This document shows positions 47,108 to 55,298 of a stretch of 56,489 bases of DNA, piece after piece. The notes beneath the pieces were generated by a model, which saw only the letters and a list, made by a program, of their open reading frames with translations, had not been told where the DNA came from and did no database searches. Position 1 is the first letter of the stretch. Every line of letters starts with the position of its first letter. Position numbers and translations under genes: made by a program. The DNA comes from Gammaproteobacteria bacterium (GTDB lineage Bacteria > Pseudomonadota > Gammaproteobacteria > Pseudomonadales > Pseudohongiellaceae), in contig PCCP01000029.1 in NCBI GenBank assembly GCA_002731775.1, forward strand, positions 24,041 to 80,529. The letters are read 5' to 3'.

Positions 47108-47326
47108 TCAATTGCAACCGCAGCCGCCACCGGCTGCACTATTGCCGCCGGAAGAGGCTTCTTTACTGAAAAAGATGTGATCGTTGAGGGCACTTTCCAG
47201 GGGATCTGTCTGCCATTGCATTTCTACCCTGGCGAAGTTGCCACGCTGCCAGGGCCGCACCTCGGTGCAGGCTGTCAGGAGGCTGGTGGCAAGAAGCAGT
47301 AGACAAGGAATTCGCAGAATGCGCAT
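47108..47326 (-). CDS. DUF4266 small lipoprotein with Cys-Gly-Cys tail
   Basis: A 72-residue lipoprotein. Lipobox LTAC puts the lipidated Cys at 20; the mature 53 residues read as DUF4266, including HIFFSKEASSGG and the closing GGGCGCN (66-72). It has no other domain. Its ATG overlaps the stop of the thioredoxin gene (TAATG at 47324-47328), so the two are translationally coupled. The C-terminal CxC pair could be a metal or redox site or a partner for the thioredoxin; SSGGNS (58-63) loosely resembles an ApbE target. DUF3570 follows in the same frame. Confidence 0.85.
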   Translation of the reverse strand: MRILRIPCLLLLATSLLTACTEVRPWQRGNFARVEMQWQTDPLESALNDHIFFSKEASSGGNSAAGGGCGCN

Positions 47327-47847
47327 TAGTGTGCGGCCAGAGATTTCTGGATCGCCTCCTCGATTATTTCTATATCACCCTTGCGAAAGCCCATATGCAC
47401 CAGGGATACAGTGCCGTCAGGTTCGATTAGATAGGATGTTGGCATGCCGAAAACCTGGAATAATTCCGCTATATCTCCATCTGGATCGGCAGGAATGAGG
47501 AAATCCAGTGGCGTATCGAGCAAAAAATCCAGCCCATCTTCGATGGGGTTATCGACACTAATGGCAACTACTTCCAAGCCCTGATCCTTGTACTTGTGAT
47601 ACATCTCATTGTACAGGGGCAGGGAAAGCAGGCATGGCGCACACCAGGAAGCCCAAAAATCGACATAGACCGTCTTGCCTTGCAGCGCATTCAGTGACAC
47701 AGCTGCCCGATCCGCGTAAATCGATGGCAAGGAGAAGTCTGGCGCCTTTTCACCTTCTTCAAGGGCCAACGCTGAACTTGAGAATATGGCGGCAACTGCC
47801 GTAATTGTCAGAGCAGCCAGAGTTTGTGCTCGTTGTTTGATGATCAT
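47326..47847 (-). CDS. Exported TlpA-like thioredoxin
   Basis: A 173-residue periplasmic thiol-disulfide protein. A signal peptide spans 1 to about 29 (ending ALAL). The TlpA/ResA-type domain has the active site WASWCAPC at about 65-72, the GxPTSYLIEPDG cis-proline loop, and GEKAPDFSLPS at its start. AAGGAAA lies 6 bases before the ATG at 47847. It is the first gene of the cassette and overlaps DUF4266 by 1 base, so it probably acts on DUF4266 or on haem or copper handling; the first is an inference from context. Confidence 0.9.
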   Translation of the reverse strand: MIIKQRAQTLAALTITAVAAIFSSSALALEEGEKAPDFSLPSIYADRAAVSLNALQGKTVYVDFWASWCAPCLLSLPLYNEMYHKYKDQGLEVVAISVDNPIEDGLDFLLDTPLDFLIPADPDGDIAELFQVFGMPTSYLIEPDGTVSLVHMGFRKGDIEIIEEAIQKSLAAH

Positions 47848-47904
47848 GATGTTTCCTTTCCTGATAAGTGGCTGCCTGTGTATCGAGCGTCTTCTGCAAT
47901 ATTC

Positions 47905-47933
47905 TTACAGGCTTTTCAACTGCTGTAAAAGCC
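47905..47933 (-). promoter_or_regulatory. Alternative hairpins in the leader of the thioredoxin cassette
   Basis: Two mutually exclusive inverted repeats overlap here: GGCTTTT/AAAAGCC (47910-47916 with 47927-47933, 10-base loop) and TTACAG/CTGTAA (47905-47910 with 47923-47928). They sit about 60-85 bases before the cassette's first ATG. This could be an attenuator, an operator or the terminator of the desaturase gene just upstream; I cannot choose. Confidence 0.35.
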
Positions 47934-48035
47934 CCGGACCCACAATCATAGGACCCACGGCGATCTCCCTTGCTTTCATATCCCATTCACTAGAACGCCC
48001 GAATGGAAAAATCGTCTACAGCGCGTAGCTGGCGC

Positions 48036-49181
48036 TCAGGCAGGATAAGGCAACGGTTTGGCGAGCTTACGCATAAGTTGCTGCCAGCGGCGTCGTTGCA
48101 TCTTGAGCCTATACTGCATTTCCCGGTAACGATCCCGCAGCTGTAGTTGGTCCCAGTGTTCACGGGTCTTCTGAATTTGCTGGCCCCTGGCCTCGTACCA
48201 GGCCTGACGATGTTCGCTCCAGAGCTGCAATGTCCGCAAAAACTGTCGATATTCCTGTTCCAGCAGTTGGTGCCACTTATCAGAAGCCTGCCTGGATTTG
48301 CATTTCTCCGTGGCCCTGCGGTATTGCAAGTCGAGCTTGGCCTTTTCAATTTGCGCGAAAGAGCTACGTTTGAGATCTCGAGTCAAACCAACCAGCGAGC
48401 AAATTCTTATCATCCACTTGGTGGGGTCGTAGTGCCACCATTTTACGCCATTTCGGTAGTCCCACTGGAAGGCATGGTGATAATTGTGATAGCCCTCGCC
48501 GTAGGTAATTAGGGCAAGGATTGGGTTGTCTCGGGCAGAACTGGCTCTGCAGTAGGGTTGTTGGCCCCATATGTGCGCCAGGGAATTAATCAGGTAGGTG
48601 AGGTGCTGGCTTAACACCAGGCGTAACAGGCCTGCGAGAAGCAGACAGGCAATGATATCACCATGAATGAAGCCCAGGATTGCCGGCAGGGCAATATTGG
48701 TTATCAATATCAAGCCCAGGTAGTGCCGGTGCTGCCACATGACGATTGGATCTTTCTTTAGATCCCCAACATTGGAGAAATCCTCGGCCCCGCTAGCGTA
48801 ATCACGAAGTAGCCAGCCAATATGGGAGAACCAGAAGCCGCGCTTGGCGGAGTAAGGGTCGAGATCATTGTTGTCGACGTGTTGATGATGACGCCGGTGA
48901 TCTGATGCCCAGTGCAGGACATCGTTTTGCAGGGCGCAGGCACCGCCAATTGCAAATATGGCTCTGAGAATTGGATGGGCTTTGTAAGTCTTATGGGACC
49001 AGAGCCGGTGATACCCGGCGGTAATAGACATGCCGCAAAAGCCCATGAGTCCAATGAATACCAGCCACTCATACAAATCATAGCCGTAGAAATAGCCATA
49101 AAGTGGCACCAGAATCATAGCGAAGACTGGGGTCAGACTAAATAACAACATATTAGTCCAGTTAATCGATGCTTTATTCAT
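48036..49181 (-). CDS. Acyl-CoA delta-9-type fatty acid desaturase
   Basis: From ATG 49181 (AGGA about 11 bases upstream) this is 381 residues, a membrane di-iron desaturase that introduces a double bond in acyl-CoA or lipid chains. His boxes: HRLWSH at about 58-63, HRRHHQH at about 95-101 and HNYHHAF at about 235-241, with hydrophobic pairs around them. A charged, Gln/Arg/Trp-rich C-terminal tail of about 100 residues (KWHQLLEQEYRQFLRTLQLW) is probably helical. A start at 49211 lacks a ribosome-binding site. Confidence 0.87.
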   Translation of the reverse strand: MNKASINWTNMLLFSLTPVFAMILVPLYGYFYGYDLYEWLVFIGLMGFCGMSITAGYHRLWSHKTYKAHPILRAIFAIGGACALQNDVLHWASDHRRHHQHVDNNDLDPYSAKRGFWFSHIGWLLRDYASGAEDFSNVGDLKKDPIVMWQHRHYLGLILITNIALPAILGFIHGDIIACLLLAGLLRLVLSQHLTYLINSLAHIWGQQPYCRASSARDNPILALITYGEGYHNYHHAFQWDYRNGVKWWHYDPTKWMIRICSLVGLTRDLKRSSFAQIEKAKLDLQYRRATEKCKSRQASDKWHQLLEQEYRQFLRTLQLWSEHRQAWYEARGQQIQKTREHWDQLQLRDRYREMQYRLKMQRRRWQQLMRKLAKPLPYPA

Positions 49182-49398
49182 AGTCACGGATTCCTGCTGA
49201 AGACTATTCATTGAATTCGAAATTCTTGGTACTGCTCGAGGTGGACCCTGTTGATGGACTCAATGCTTGGAAGGATACTAGAAATATAGCGGAGAAAATA
49301 TGAATTCTTTATAGTCCCAATAGAACCGGGAAAAGTGTCGAGTTACACCGCGCAAGGCACTATCATCACAGCAAACTGATTGCAGGAGATGAGCTCGG

Positions 49399-49611
49399 GT
49401 GAAGGAGAAAATAATTGATCTTGAAACTAAATTCAGTTTTCAGGAAGATCTGTTACAGCAACTGAATAAGGAAATGCTGCTGCAACAACGCCAAATCGAT
49501 GTGCTGTCTCTGCAGTTGAGGCGAGTCCGGGAGCAACTCTCCGAACTGTTAGCCGAGGATGGGGTTCAGCACGCCGAACCGGCAGCGGATGAAAAACCGC
49601 CTCATTACTAA
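49399..49611 (+). CDS. slyX: SlyX family protein
   Basis: A 70-residue coiled-coil protein of the SlyX family: heptads in LETKFSFQEDLLQQLNKEML, then QRQIDVLSLQLRRVREQL, with the usual HY end (KPPHY). The function is not known. Start is GTG 49399 with AGGAG 10 bases upstream. Confidence 0.87.
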   Translation: MKEKIIDLETKFSFQEDLLQQLNKEMLLQQRQIDVLSLQLRRVREQLSELLAEDGVQHAEPAADEKPPHY

Positions 49612-49690
49612 GGCGCTGGATGATTTGCGGGTTTCTCAAACACTCTGAGACAAGCTGTCACCACAGTCGGGTATTTATACTGCCCTGATT

Positions 49691-50104
49691 TTAGTTGGCT
49701 TCGGCGACGTCTTCCGCCTGTAGTCCTTTTTCACCCTCGCTGATAACAAATTCTACGCGCTGACCATCCCGCAATACCCGATGTCCATCGCCTCTGATTG
49801 AGCGGAAATGAACAAAGATGTCATCGCCGTTGTCGCGGGTGATAAAGCCAAAGCCCTTGTTTGCATTAAACCATTTGACGCTGCCGCTCTCGCGGTGCAT
49901 GTCTGTGTAGGCGGACCTGCCAGTTACCGAGCCCGCGTTGGTCCAGAATACAGCTATCACGATGGTGATGAATAGCGACATCGCCAGTAACGGGAGATTG
50001 TCGGTGTTTATTTCGAATTGTTGGCTGCTGAGAAAGTATAGGGGTATGCATGCCAGCAAGGTTATTGTGGCAGCGATAAAAATAGGTTTCTTGAACATGA
50101 TCAT
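49691..50104 (-). CDS. Membrane-anchored cold-shock-domain protein
   Basis: A 137-residue protein. Two hydrophobic helices lie at about 8-25 and 38-55. A cold-shock domain follows from about 72: [19 protein letters not shown] contains RNP1 (KGFGFIT), and [10 protein letters not shown] contains RNP2. CSD proteins bind single-stranded RNA or DNA and are usually soluble; the membrane anchor here is unusual but has relatives in marine gammaproteobacteria as far as I recall. With this topology the CSD should be cytosolic. It is transcribed alone. Confidence 0.85.
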   Translation of the reverse strand: MIMFKKPIFIAATITLLACIPLYFLSSQQFEINTDNLPLLAMSLFITIVIAVFWTNAGSVTGRSAYTDMHRESGSVKWFNANKGFGFITRDNGDDIFVHFRSIRGDGHRVLRDGQRVEFVISEGEKGLQAEDVAEAN

Positions 50105-50459
50105 ATTCTTCTTATTGGGATTATTATGGGGATTTCCTGGCTATGGCCGGTATCCATTTGGCGTCGGTTTTTTGTCTTAATTCCTCCTATATACCGGATC
50201 AAGGATCTCTGGGGGCTCTGAGGGCTAGAGATATCGAATGCTCCCTGGCAATTCAGTGACAAAAATACACCATGCCAGCTGGAAATAAAACTGTTGTCAC
50301 GATTCGCCTGCAGTCGTCACCAGCGCCGATTTGCTTCAGCTAAGATTCAGCTTGATTTTGCTAGTTTATGCACATGGGAAGGGACAAATTCGATAGTGCC
50401 CGTTTCGACCCCCTCCTGTTTACGAGCAATATTAGTGCATTTGAAAGGGGTATTACCAG
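50105..50459. other. 355-base divergent intergenic region
   Basis: This lies between the cold-shock-domain gene (reverse) and the glycine-zipper gene (forward), so it holds two promoters. CCGGTAT (about 50145) and ATACCGG (about 50193) can pair across some 40 bases. I see no ORF with support. A long leader is common for cold-shock genes. Confidence 0.35.
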
Positions 50460-50987
50460 ATGAAAATTATACAGGGTTCTGTCATTGTTATCGGCTTGGC
50501 GTTCGGTTCATTCACCGTGCAGGCCCAAACCAGTTTCGAGACAGCGCAGGTATTGGAATCGCGGCCCGTCTATCAGATCGTCGAGATTTCCGTTCCCCAG
50601 GAGCAATGCTGGGAGGAAGAGATTGCGATTGATCGCTACTCCGACAGGTACCCATCCCGCACTCCAGTGCTGCTGAGTACAGTCATCGGCAGTGCCATAG
50701 GTAACGCGCTGGGGCATGGCCGCTCCAATAAACAGGTTGGGGCGGTGGTTGGCGCCGTGTTGGGCCACTCTATTGGACGTGATATTATGCAGCGCAGGAC
50801 GCAACCAACGAGCCGCCAGTATGAGACGGTTCAGCGTTGTGAGACGGTATATCAGCAGACTCAGGAAGAGCGACTGGTGGGGTATCAAGTGACGTATCTC
50901 TTCAATGGTGAGAAGTTTTCCGTCCGTACCAAGTCTGATCCGGGGGCCGAGATTCGGCTGCGGGTTACGGTACAGCCTGTATTATAA
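50460..50987 (+). CDS. Glycine-zipper 2TM domain surface antigen-like protein
   Basis: A 175-residue exported protein. A signal peptide covers 1-22 (ending VQAQ). A glycine-zipper segment follows at about 75-105 (VIGSAIGNALGHGRSN, then VGAVVGAVLGHSIGRD), as in the 17-kDa antigen family. The last third has YETVQRCETVYQ and a VGYQVTYLFNGEKFSV strand region found in this group. It is probably envelope-associated. AAGGGG is about 9 bases before the ATG. It may be co-transcribed with the PepSY and two-component genes that follow. Confidence 0.82.
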   Translation: MKIIQGSVIVIGLAFGSFTVQAQTSFETAQVLESRPVYQIVEISVPQEQCWEEEIAIDRYSDRYPSRTPVLLSTVIGSAIGNALGHGRSNKQVGAVVGAVLGHSIGRDIMQRRTQPTSRQYETVQRCETVYQQTQEERLVGYQVTYLFNGEKFSVRTKSDPGAEIRLRVTVQPVL

Positions 50988-51085
50988 CTGCTTTTTCTGG
51001 TCGAGCGCCTGGAGCATGAAGCAATTCGATCACTAGACTGCTCGAGCACTTTGCTACTATCATCGCTGCACTGTTGGGGTGTGAT

Positions 51086-51421
51086 TTGAAGAAAATTCTC
51101 GTGTCGCTGTTGCTGACCATTTTATTGCCGGGGCTGGCAGGGTTAGGCCATGCCCAGGTGTTACCGGCACCGCAGAATGAACTCAATTTCAACGCCAATG
51201 CCGGTGCGCGAGACCTTAGATCCAATCCGCCGGATACCAGCAAGGTAACCGAGCGCCAAGCGGTAATTCTCGCCAGGCAACAATTTACAGGAAATATATT
51301 GCGGATTAGCCTGATCGGCGAAGGAGAAAACCAACGTTACCAGATACGCATGGAAAATGAAGGCAAGGTATTTACCGTATTCGTACATGCAACTACCGGC
51401 AGGATTACGGGTGGCAGCTGA
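51086..51421 (+). CDS. Exported PepSY-domain protein
   Basis: A 111-residue protein with an N-terminal signal peptide (MKKILVSLLLTILLPGLAGL) and one PepSY domain (VTERQAVILARQQFTGNILR to GKVFTVFVHATTGRI). PepSY domains bind or inhibit extracytoplasmic proteins. Start is TTG 51086, with GGGGT 6 bases upstream; TTG 51074 is less likely. It precedes a response regulator and sensor kinase by 40 bases, so it may report to that system. Confidence 0.8.
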   Translation: MKKILVSLLLTILLPGLAGLGHAQVLPAPQNELNFNANAGARDLRSNPPDTSKVTERQAVILARQQFTGNILRISLIGEGENQRYQIRMENEGKVFTVFVHATTGRITGGS

Positions 51422-51461
51422 TTCCCAGTCCATGATTATCTGACCTGGAGGTCTATCCCCG

Positions 51462-52139
51462 ATGCGATTATTAGTGGTCGAAGACGAAAGCCTGTTGTGT
51501 CAGCAACTGGAAAAGGGCTTGCGGAAAGAGGGTTACGTAGTAGATGCGGCTGAAGATGGTACCACCGGTCTCTACTATGCCACCGAATTTGACTACGACG
51601 CCGCCATCATCGATCTCGGATTACCAGAGATTGATGGCATTTCCCTCATCAAACAAATTCGTGCCAAGGGCAAAGAATTTCCCGTGCTCGTCCTTACCGC
51701 GAGGGGAGACTGGCAGGACAAGGTGGTTGGCCTGGACGCGGGTGCGGACGACTATGTGGTTAAACCTTTTCAATTCGAGGAAATTGTCGCCAGACTCAAT
51801 GCCCTGTTGCGACGGGCTGCGGGATTCGCCAAGCCGAAACTCGAATTTGGCTGCCTGACTCTGGATATTTCCACCAAGCGTTTGACGGTTGCCGAACAGA
51901 TTGTCGACCTGACGGCCTATGAATACAAAATGCTCGAATACCTTATGATGCATCCGGGGCAGGTTATTTCGAAAACTGAACTTACCGAACATCTCTATGC
52001 CCAGGACTACGACAGAGACAGTAATGTGCTGGAAGTGTTCGTGCGCCGACTGCGGCAGAAACTCGATCCTGAACAAACCCTCAAGCCGATCGAAACTGTA
52101 CGTGGACAGGGTTATCGTTTCAGTCTGCCTGAATCCTGA
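51462..52139 (+). CDS. OmpR/PhoP-family response regulator
   Basis: A 225-residue two-domain regulator. The receiver has the acidic pocket VVEDES, the phospho-acceptor Asp51 in IIDLGLPEIDG, Thr in LTAR and Lys in VVKPF. A winged-helix DNA-binding domain follows (ISTKRLTVAEQIVDLTAYEY to VRGQGYRFSL). It is paired with the sensor kinase 31 bases downstream. The targets are unknown; the PhoP/QseB branch is the closest by eye. Confidence 0.93.
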   Translation: MRLLVVEDESLLCQQLEKGLRKEGYVVDAAEDGTTGLYYATEFDYDAAIIDLGLPEIDGISLIKQIRAKGKEFPVLVLTARGDWQDKVVGLDAGADDYVVKPFQFEEIVARLNALLRRAAGFAKPKLEFGCLTLDISTKRLTVAEQIVDLTAYEYKMLEYLMMHPGQVISKTELTEHLYAQDYDRDSNVLEVFVRRLRQKLDPEQTLKPIETVRGQGYRFSLPES

Positions 52140-52170
52140 ATTCCCACCTATTGGCGAGTCTTGATCCCGG

Positions 52171-53583
52171 ATGACAACGAAAGTCTCTGCTAGCGATTAT
52201 TCCCTGCAATCACGTTTACTGATTGCCTTCAGTGTTCTGCTTTTCGTGTTCCTGGGTCTAACCGGCCTGGTGCTTGATAGTGCCTTCAGAAACAGTATCG
52301 AGGCGGGGGCGGCGGACAGACTGCAGGTACAGGTATATCTTCTACTGGCGGCCGCCGATGAAGAAGACGGTGAATTTTATTTTCTTGAAGACCTGCAGGA
52401 ACCCCGCTTCGGCCAATTGGATTCGGGGCTGTATGGATTTATCAGCCGGCCGAGTCTGGGTGAGCTCTGGCGCAGCGACTCCGCGCTCGCCCTGAGCCTG
52501 TCCGATCCGCAGTTGCTGCGGCAACCCATTGGTGTGGGTGAAGCCCTGTTTACCCGAACCCGGAATGATGAGGGGGAAGACTTCTTCGTGCTCAGCTATG
52601 GCATTCTCTGGGAGGATGGCATCAGTGAATATAGCTTTAGCGTCATGGAGAATGCAGGCCCTTATTATTCCGAGATATCCAACTTTAGAACCAGCCTGTG
52701 GTCATGGCTCGGTGGGGTGGCGGTATTACTGTTGCTCATTCAATTTTTCCTGATGCGCTGGGGCTTGTCGCCGTTGCAGCGCATGGCTCGGGATTTGAAA
52801 TTGATCGAGTCCGGCAGCAAGAATCAGTTATTGGGCGACTATCCGAGGGAGCTGCGTGGCGTCACCAATAATCTGAATTTGCTAATCGAGACCGAGCGTA
52901 AACAACAGGCTCGATATAGAACCACCCTGGCAGATCTTGCCCATTCCTTAAAGACGCCCCTGGCTGTCATCACCGGCGTACTGCAGGGTATTTCTGCAAA
53001 TCCGAGATCAGCCAGCGATCGGAAGATCGATACACAACTCGACTCGGTAGGTGAACAGCTCGAGCGTATGAATCAGATTGTCACCTATCAATTACAGAGG
53101 GCAGTGCAGTCGGGTAGCGCTAGTTCGCTGGCGCGCCAGGTAAGCGTGGTGGCCACGGTCAACAAGGTATTGAAGGCTTTGCGCAAGGTTTACGCAGAAA
53201 AATCAATTCATTTTACATCCGAACTGGATCCGAAAGTTTATTTTCAGGGCGATGAAAGAGATCTTATGGAAGTGATCGGCAATGTTATGGACAATGCGTT
53301 CAAATACTCAGTGCAACGTGTTGCAGTTGTCGTAGCGCATAGAAAGGCCGAGAAAAGTGGCGTCGAAATTACGGTCGAGGACGATGGACCGGGGATACCC
53401 CAGGACCAGCAGGAATTCGTTTTACAGCGAGGAGCCAGGGCCGACACGCTGGTACAGGGCCACGGCATCGGGCTGGCGGTGGTTACCGATATCGTCAACA
53501 GCTACGGCGGTGAGATCCTCCTCGAGGTTAGTGAACTGGGCGGTGCCCGACTCGTAATTGCCTTCCAGGCCCCTGCCCCTTAA
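52171..53583 (+). CDS. PhoQ-like membrane sensor histidine kinase
   Basis: A 470-residue sensor kinase. TM1 is at about 15-35, a periplasmic sensor domain rich in Asp and Glu spans 36-175, TM2 at about 177-197. A HAMP segment follows, then the H box LADLAHSLKTPL with His258, and the HATPase domain with N box NVMDNAFKYS, G1 EDDGPGIP and G2 GHGIGLAVV. It should phosphorylate the regulator at 51462. Overall layout resembles PhoQ-type kinases; the acidic sensor domain may respond to cations or peptides, which is inference. Confidence 0.92.
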   Translation: MTTKVSASDYSLQSRLLIAFSVLLFVFLGLTGLVLDSAFRNSIEAGAADRLQVQVYLLLAAADEEDGEFYFLEDLQEPRFGQLDSGLYGFISRPSLGELWRSDSALALSLSDPQLLRQPIGVGEALFTRTRNDEGEDFFVLSYGILWEDGISEYSFSVMENAGPYYSEISNFRTSLWSWLGGVAVLLLLIQFFLMRWGLSPLQRMARDLKLIESGSKNQLLGDYPRELRGVTNNLNLLIETERKQQARYRTTLADLAHSLKTPLAVITGVLQGISANPRSASDRKIDTQLDSVGEQLERMNQIVTYQLQRAVQSGSASSLARQVSVVATVNKVLKALRKVYAEKSIHFTSELDPKVYFQGDERDLMEVIGNVMDNAFKYSVQRVAVVVAHRKAEKSGVEITVEDDGPGIPQDQQEFVLQRGARADTLVQGHGIGLAVVTDIVNSYGGEILLEVSELGGARLVIAFQAPAP

Positions 53584-54338
53584 AACAGCAGGCTGGCCAG
53601 CACCGCGCAGACTGTCATCAGGAATAAAAACCACTTGATGCTGGTTTGTGAGGCACGGACCGCTATCTTGACTGCCAGATGTGCTCCAACCATGGATCCT
53701 GCAGCAAGTATCAATCCGGGCACCCACCAGACTTGATCGAAGATGATGAAGATGAGCAGGGCCACGCTGGTAAAGGCCAGCACGCTCACGGTCTTCAATG
53801 CATTTGCTCGCAACAGGTCATAGCGCAACCCTCCCGCCAGGGCAGCCAATAGAATAAAGCCCACCGCAGCCTGTACGAAGCCACCATAGAGCCCGGCACC
53901 GAACAGGCCCCACCATGCTCGCCGGTTCGCGCTGGGTGCGATTATGGGAGTGCCTGGCGCCGGCGCAATGACGTCGGGACGTAGTAGTATCAGGACCGAT
54001 ATTGTCAGAATAGTGCCGAGCAGCAACGGCTTGAGATAGAGGTTCGGGGTTAAAGCGGCGGCGACAGCACCGATAATACTGCCACTGACTGTCGGTATCA
54101 GAATCGGCACGATTGCCGGCCGATCGAGGGTCTGGTGTCGATCATAACCCACCGTCGAAACCAGGCTCTGCAGCATGATGGAGATTCGGTTGGTGCCATT
54201 GGCAATATCTGCAGGCAAACCCAGCATCATCAATACCGGCAGAGTCAGGTTTGAGCCGCCACCGGCAACTGTATTTATAGCCCCCGCGATGAAGCCGGTC
54301 AGGCACAAGATCAAGGCTGCTGACAGGCTTAATTCCAT
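53580..54338 (-). CDS. TSUP (TauE/SafE) family permease
   Basis: A 252-residue membrane protein of about eight helices. It has the typical N-terminal FIAGAINTVAGGGSNLTLPVL and the repeated Gly-rich pattern in the second half (GAGLYGGFVQAAVGFILL). Members export or import sulfite, sulfonates or other organic anions; the substrate here is not clear. It converges with the sensor kinase by a 4-base overlap and diverges from the pilin operon. Confidence 0.87.
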   Translation of the reverse strand: MELSLSAALILCLTGFIAGAINTVAGGGSNLTLPVLMMLGLPADIANGTNRISIMLQSLVSTVGYDRHQTLDRPAIVPILIPTVSGSIIGAVAAALTPNLYLKPLLLGTILTISVLILLRPDVIAPAPGTPIIAPSANRRAWWGLFGAGLYGGFVQAAVGFILLAALAGGLRYDLLRANALKTVSVLAFTSVALLIFIIFDQVWWVPGLILAAGSMVGAHLAVKIAVRASQTSIKWFLFLMTVCAVLASLLF

Positions 54339-54499
54339 GGTGAAAATTCCTTACAAATCGATTGCGGGCACGGCCGCATCTGCGCCGATGCATAGCAAAC
54401 AGGGCTGGGGGTGGCGTAGTTTATGCCAACTTGAGGAGGCATTACAGCAAGCAAGTATGTGAGCGGGCTCGGTAGCCTCGGGCAGAAAGTTGTAAACTG

Positions 54500-54515
54500 T
54501 GTGATTTTCGTCACA
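54500..54515. promoter_or_regulatory. CRP/Vfr-type operator upstream of the pilin operon
   Basis: TGTGA-N6-TCACA, a perfect match to the CRP core palindrome (TGTGATTTTCGTCACA), lies in the 405-base gap between the TSUP gene and fimT. The palindrome core is 229 bases from fimT and 162 bases from the TSUP start. About 50 bases downstream, TCTAAT (54566-54571) could be a -10 box with weak TTCGTA (54542-54547) as -35; the site would then sit near -70, a usual class I activator position. In Pseudomonas Vfr controls type IV pili, which fits. No ORF in this gap is convincing. Confidence 0.65.
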
Positions 54516-54743
54516 TTCTACTAAAAATGACACTGAAACTGTTCGTATTTTTAGCCGAATCACAGTCTAATAACAGGCATAGGTTATGGTTTATCCGGGC
54601 ATGATTCGTGGACATTATTGAAGTATCGGATATTGAACCGACGCAGTACTGAGGAAAGCAACAGCTTCGAATTGTCGATTGTGGATATTGCAGTATGATC
54701 GTATCTTTGTGCCATCGTATTTAATCGCCTGGACAGGATTCTA

Positions 54744-55298
54744 GTGGATCAGAGATTTTTTAAAAAAGCTCATAAAATCAAAGGCTATACATTGATTGAG
54801 CTGCTAGTAGCGTTAGGGATACTGGGTGCCCTGCTGGCTTTGGCACTCCCCGGTTTTCAGGACGTGATTGAAAGTTCGAATACCAACCGGCAGGCAAAGA
54901 ATTTTTGGGTATCATTGAACCTGGCCCGTAGCGAAGCGATCAAGCGGGGTATCAATGTGTCAATTTGTGCCAGCAATAATGCCACCGATTGCAATGTGAA
55001 CACCTGGTCTGCAGGATGGATCGTATTCGTCGATAATAATGGGGATGCCGACGGCGCTGTCGGCTCTATCGATGCAGGGGATATAGTGATCCGTGTTTTC
55101 CAGACTGCCGGTGCGGGCAGTACCCATACCTTCACGGTGAATTTGTTTTCCTATGATAATCTGGGATTTGGTGCCATCGGCGGTGTGCAAACGTTTTTGA
55201 TCTGCCCGGCGACCAATAATGCCGCTAATGCCCGTTCTATCGAGATAGGTGCTTCTGGCAGGGGGCGAAGAATTGATACCGGACTGGTGTGTCCATGA
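54744..55298 (+). CDS. fimT: Minor type IV pilin, FimT/GspH family
   Basis: A 184-residue prepilin-like protein. The prepilin peptidase site is KIKG|YTLIELLVALG, cleaving after Gly14 with Glu at +5. A GspH-like C-terminal domain follows (WVSLNLARSEAIKRGINVSI, then NTWSAGWIVFVD and a Cys pair). Minor pilins of this type help start pilus assembly. Start is GTG 54744 with AGGA about 6 bases upstream. It overlaps pilV by 4 bases. Confidence 0.88.
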   Translation: MDQRFFKKAHKIKGYTLIELLVALGILGALLALALPGFQDVIESSNTNRQAKNFWVSLNLARSEAIKRGINVSICASNNATDCNVNTWSAGWIVFVDNNGDADGAVGSIDAGDIVIRVFQTAGAGSTHTFTVNLFSYDNLGFGAIGGVQTFLICPATNNAANARSIEIGASGRGRRIDTGLVCP

